Source of the DNA: Mesorhizobium sp. B2-4-3
GTDB taxonomy: Bacteria; Pseudomonadota; Alphaproteobacteria; Rhizobiales; Rhizobiaceae
Assembly: GCF_006442815.1 (NCBI RefSeq)
Contig: NZ_VFVL01000029.1
Span: 1-64,000 of the forward strand
Length of the DNA stretch: 64,000 bases
Reading direction: 5' to 3'
Every line of letters begins with the position of its first letter. Position 1 is the first letter of the stretch. This document shows positions 61,828-64,000 of this stretch, one piece after another. The notes under the pieces were generated by a model, which ran no database searches, had not been told where the DNA came from, and saw only the letters and a list, made by a program, of their open reading frames with translations. A program made the position numbers and the translations under genes.

Positions 61828-61977
61828 CTAGTCGTTGCCCACGGCGACGAACCAGCGGGCCTCGCGCGATGTCAGGCCGATAAGCACCCGGCCGGCATAT
61901 TCGGCCGGCGTGCCATTGCCCGTATCGAACACCGCCCAACTGCCGCCGGGCGGCTCCTGCACCGCGACGAACCTCAT
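61828..61977 (-). CDS. 49-residue conserved-looking miniprotein
   Basis: MRFVAVQEPPGGSWAVFDTG, then NGTPAEYAGRVLIGL and REARWFVAVGND: compact beta-rich look with a Trp/Phe core. ATG 61977 has GGAG five bases upstream; ATG 61989 would add 4 residues. Strong codon bias. No family name known to me. It stands alone, upstream on the same strand of nothing clear. Confidence 0.55.
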   Translation of the reverse strand: MRFVAVQEPPGGSWAVFDTGNGTPAEYAGRVLIGLTSREARWFVAVGND

Positions 61978-62131
61978 CGGAGACTCCATCTGTGAAGAGA
62001 TAGACAATATAGCAGGTGCGACTTGGCGTTCCTATGACGTGGCTCACATTGGCACACTTTTTCGGTGGATAGCACGGCTCCGGCTGCAAGCAGGCCGTGT
62101 GTTCCACCAGTCCCCTTGGCTGCCGGTCGCC

Positions 62132-63400
62132 CTATTGCCCGGCCTGGTCGGCGTCGGTCAGCGTGCCGAGGAAGGCGACGATGGCGTCGATCTCGGCGTC
62201 GTTCAGCGCCGGCTTGTCGCCCGGCTTTTTGCCGTTGAAGGGTGGGTCGGTGTTGATGTTTCCCCAGTAAGCCTTTGGCAGGTCGTCGAATTTGTCGACC
62301 CTGCCGTCCGCCTTCTTCGGATACCAGCGCCCGGGATCCGTGTCGCGGCTGGCGTAGAAAGCGACCGCCTCGCGCAGCGAGTGGAAATAGCCGTTGTGGA
62401 AGAAGCTTTTTCGCAAGGCCACGTTGCGCAGGGTCGGCGTCTTGAACAGGCCGCAATATTCGGCGTGGCGTTTGAAATCGGTGCGCAACGGTCCGCACAG
62501 GCCGAGGTCGACATAATTGGGATCGGCGTTGGCCGGGATCGCCGGATTGCGCGGCACGGCGATCGCGATCAGGCCGTAATCGGTGAACTGCGGCGGCTCG
62601 CCGTCATTGGCGGGCTCGCTGAGATGGCAGCTCGCGCAATTGCCCTTCGCTTCGTCCTCGAACAGCATGCGGCCGCGCAATTCCTGCGCCGAGAGCTGCG
62701 CCTTGCCGGCAAGGAAGGCGTCGTAGCGGCTGGAATAGGGATAGAAATCGGCGCTGCTCTGCTCGAATGTGCCGAGCGCTTCGATCGCGGCGTCGAAGGC
62801 ATCCCGCGGGTGTTCGAGCACATCCACGCCGAACGCCGCCTCGAAGGCGTCGGCATAGGGCGCCTTGCGCAGCGCCGCGACCACCTCGGCCTCGTCCTTG
62901 TTGCCCATCTCGAAGGGCGACAGCAGCGGGATCATCGCCTGGTCCTTGCCGTGGTCGGCGCGGCCGTCCCAGGTCAGCCCGCCGGTCGGGCCATTGTCGA
63001 CGCTCTCGTCGCCTTCGTCCTCGGAGTCGTAGAAATGCTCGGTGAAGGCGGGCGCCGCCTGCAGGTAGCGCAGCGACGGCACGGCGCGAACGCCGGCCCG
63101 GTCGAGCTTGGCTCCGCCCATCTCGACGGGTGCCGCCGAGGCCGGTCCGAAGGCGTGGTTGGGATCATGGCAGGACGAGCAGGCCTGCTTGCCCGAGGCA
63201 GAGAGCGAAGGGTCGAAGAACATCTGCCGGCCGAGCGCCGTCAGCGCCTCGGCGCGGGCGAAGGCTTCCCGGCGCGTCATCGGGCCGGGATGGACTCCGG
63301 ATGGCTCCTCGGTGTTGGCGGGCGCGGTGAAGGCGACGATCGTGGCCGCTGCAATGGCGATCGCGTGATTTTTCCGACGTCCCATCGTCTTCGGCGACAT
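62132..63400 (-). CDS. Di-heme cytochrome c peroxidase (MauG/CcpA family)
   Basis: 422 residues with a signal-like start (NHAIAIAAATIVAFTAPANT). Two haem c sites: CSSCH (74-78) and CASCH (255-259), plus an axial-ligand-type region with WDGRADHGKDQAMIPLL. It reduces hydrogen peroxide in the periplasm, or acts as a MauG-type oxidant. ATG 63400 follows AAGGAAATCAGGG; the open frame to 63643 is non-coding. Divergent from the phosphatase-like gene, with a perfect 6-bp palindrome in the gap. Confidence 0.92.
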   Translation of the reverse strand: MSPKTMGRRKNHAIAIAAATIVAFTAPANTEEPSGVHPGPMTRREAFARAEALTALGRQMFFDPSLSASGKQACSSCHDPNHAFGPASAAPVEMGGAKLDRAGVRAVPSLRYLQAAPAFTEHFYDSEDEGDESVDNGPTGGLTWDGRADHGKDQAMIPLLSPFEMGNKDEAEVVAALRKAPYADAFEAAFGVDVLEHPRDAFDAAIEALGTFEQSSADFYPYSSRYDAFLAGKAQLSAQELRGRMLFEDEAKGNCASCHLSEPANDGEPPQFTDYGLIAIAVPRNPAIPANADPNYVDLGLCGPLRTDFKRHAEYCGLFKTPTLRNVALRKSFFHNGYFHSLREAVAFYASRDTDPGRWYPKKADGRVDKFDDLPKAYWGNINTDPPFNGKKPGDKPALNDAEIDAIVAFLGTLTDADQAGQ

Positions 63401-63504
63401 CCCTGATTTCCTTCGTCCGATTTCGTTCGCGACGTAAGGTTCGAGTGCAACGGATTGATGACCGGCTTTCCCGCTCACGAAACCGTGTTCGGCCGGGGCG
63501 GAAC

Positions 63505-63520
63505 TGTCACAAAGGTGACA
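63505..63520. promoter_or_regulatory. Operator-like palindrome TGTCAC-N4-GTGACA
   Basis: TGTCAC (63505-63510), AAAG, GTGACA (63515-63520), a perfect inverted repeat in the divergent gap, 86 bases before the phosphatase-like start and 105 from the peroxidase start. Confidence 0.5.
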
Positions 63521-63605
63521 AGGCATCGAAGTAGCTGGGCATTGATGCAGTTGCGTTCCTGCATTGCCGTCCTCCAGCCATTCCCAAGCCACGAGGCATT
63601 TCCCG

Positions 63606-64000
63606 ATGACCCGATCCTTCCTCTCGCTTTGCCTCGCCTCCACGGCGCTGGCATCGCTCTCTGCCGCCGCCCACGCGGCCCCTCCCGGCTACGACAAGAT
63701 CGACACCGTCGTCGTCATCTACGCCGAGAACCGCAGCTTCGATAACCTCTACGGCGGCTTTCCTGGCGCCAACGGCCTGGCCAACGTTTCGCCCGACCAG
63801 GCGCGTCAGCTCGACCGCGACGGCAAGCCGCTTTCCGAGCTGCCGCCGGCCTGGGGCGGACTGACCGGCAAAGGCGTCACGCCGGCGGTGACGGAAGCGC
63901 AGAGCGCGCATCTTGCCAACGCCACCTTCGCCATCGACGATCCCAAAGGCTTCAACGAGGGCACCAACGTCGTCACGCACGACCTCTGGCACCGCTTCTA
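63606..64000 (+). CDS. Acid phosphatase/phosphoesterase (AcpA-like), 5' part
   Basis: Incomplete at the window edge; 131 residues visible. Signal peptide MTRSFLSLCLASTALASLSA up to AHA, then IDTVVVIYAENRSFDNLYG, the metal/nucleophile segment of the phosphoesterase family (AcpA, phospholipase C-like), where ENRSFD carries active-site residues. It would act in the periplasm. In related bacteria such genes often accompany a di-heme peroxidase; both here flank one operator. Confidence 0.85.
   Translation, partial: MTRSFLSLCLASTALASLSAAAHAAPPGYDKIDTVVVIYAENRSFDNLYGGFPGANGLANVSPDQARQLDRDGKPLSELPPAWGGLTGKGVTPAVTEAQSAHLANATFAIDDPKGFNEGTNVVTHDLWHRF

Noticed and set aside
63499..63521. PHO box upstream of the phosphatase-like gene
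   Set aside because: PHO boxes are direct repeats of CTGTCAT-like units; here the second half is inverted (GTGACA), giving a palindrome instead.

Overview
The window reads as chromosomal DNA of a Rhizobiales alphaproteobacterium, most likely a Mesorhizobium-like organism. Reasons: high GC with strong GC3 bias, a run of DUF680 secreted miniproteins (a family known essentially from Mesorhizobium), two DUF982 proteins, a thuA-like gene beside a Gfo/Idh/MocA oxidoreductase, a RirA-type iron operator, and many copies of the dispersed palindromic repeats typical of rhizobia. This is inference from remembered families; no database was searched.

Layout. 1-7 kb: molybdopterin oxidoreductase, a winged-helix/TolB/TPR regulator divergent from a 72-residue protein, and a large secreted Sel1-repeat protein. 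7-14 kb: a frameshifted ureohydrolase, dapB, a nitrate/sulfonate-type ABC transporter, and a two-component system convergent with it. 14.5-16.1 kb: four DUF680 genes in tandem with repeats and operator-like palindromes. 16-21.4 kb: housekeeping block (sixA-like, purN-purM, CDP-alcohol phosphatidyltransferase, PerM-type transporter, hdaA). 21.4-32.3 kb: accessory patchwork with an N-acetyltransferase, tRNA-Pro, flavin monooxygenase, FMN reductase/SnoaL fusion, NDUFS4-like protein, tRNA-Arg, an IS481 transposase remnant, a lipoprotein, a hexapeptide acetyltransferase, a GT8 glycosyltransferase, DUF982 and other miniproteins, and an ArsR regulator.

32.9-46.7 kb is a catabolic region: an FAH-type hydratase, a polyamine-type ABC transporter, a LysR regulator, an M20 amidohydrolase, a guanidino-group hydrolase, a BKACE (DUF849) enzyme, then the Gfo/Idh and ThuA genes. 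The far end of the transporter operon is interrupted by an accessory gene with an AlbA_2 (Schlafen-like) N-terminus. A second, diverged copy of the permease 3' end lies on its other side. 47-53.8 kb holds membrane proteins, a GT1 glycosyltransferase, a DUF2778 protein, a frameshifted DUF2231 gene and several miniproteins. 54-59 kb is a hydroxamate-siderophore uptake operon (TonB receptor, binding protein, fused FhuB-like permease) behind a TGA-N9-TCA operator. 59-64 kb holds an AHSA1 protein, an HxlR regulator divergent from an NmrA reductase and a DHFR-like reductase, a miniprotein, a di-heme cytochrome c peroxidase and the start of an acid phosphatase-like gene.

The best candidates for something new are the AlbA_2 insertion with its restored permease end, the guanidino/amide catabolic cluster, and the DUF680 array with its operators. 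Two conserved genes carry single apparent indels, which could be real decay or sequence error.
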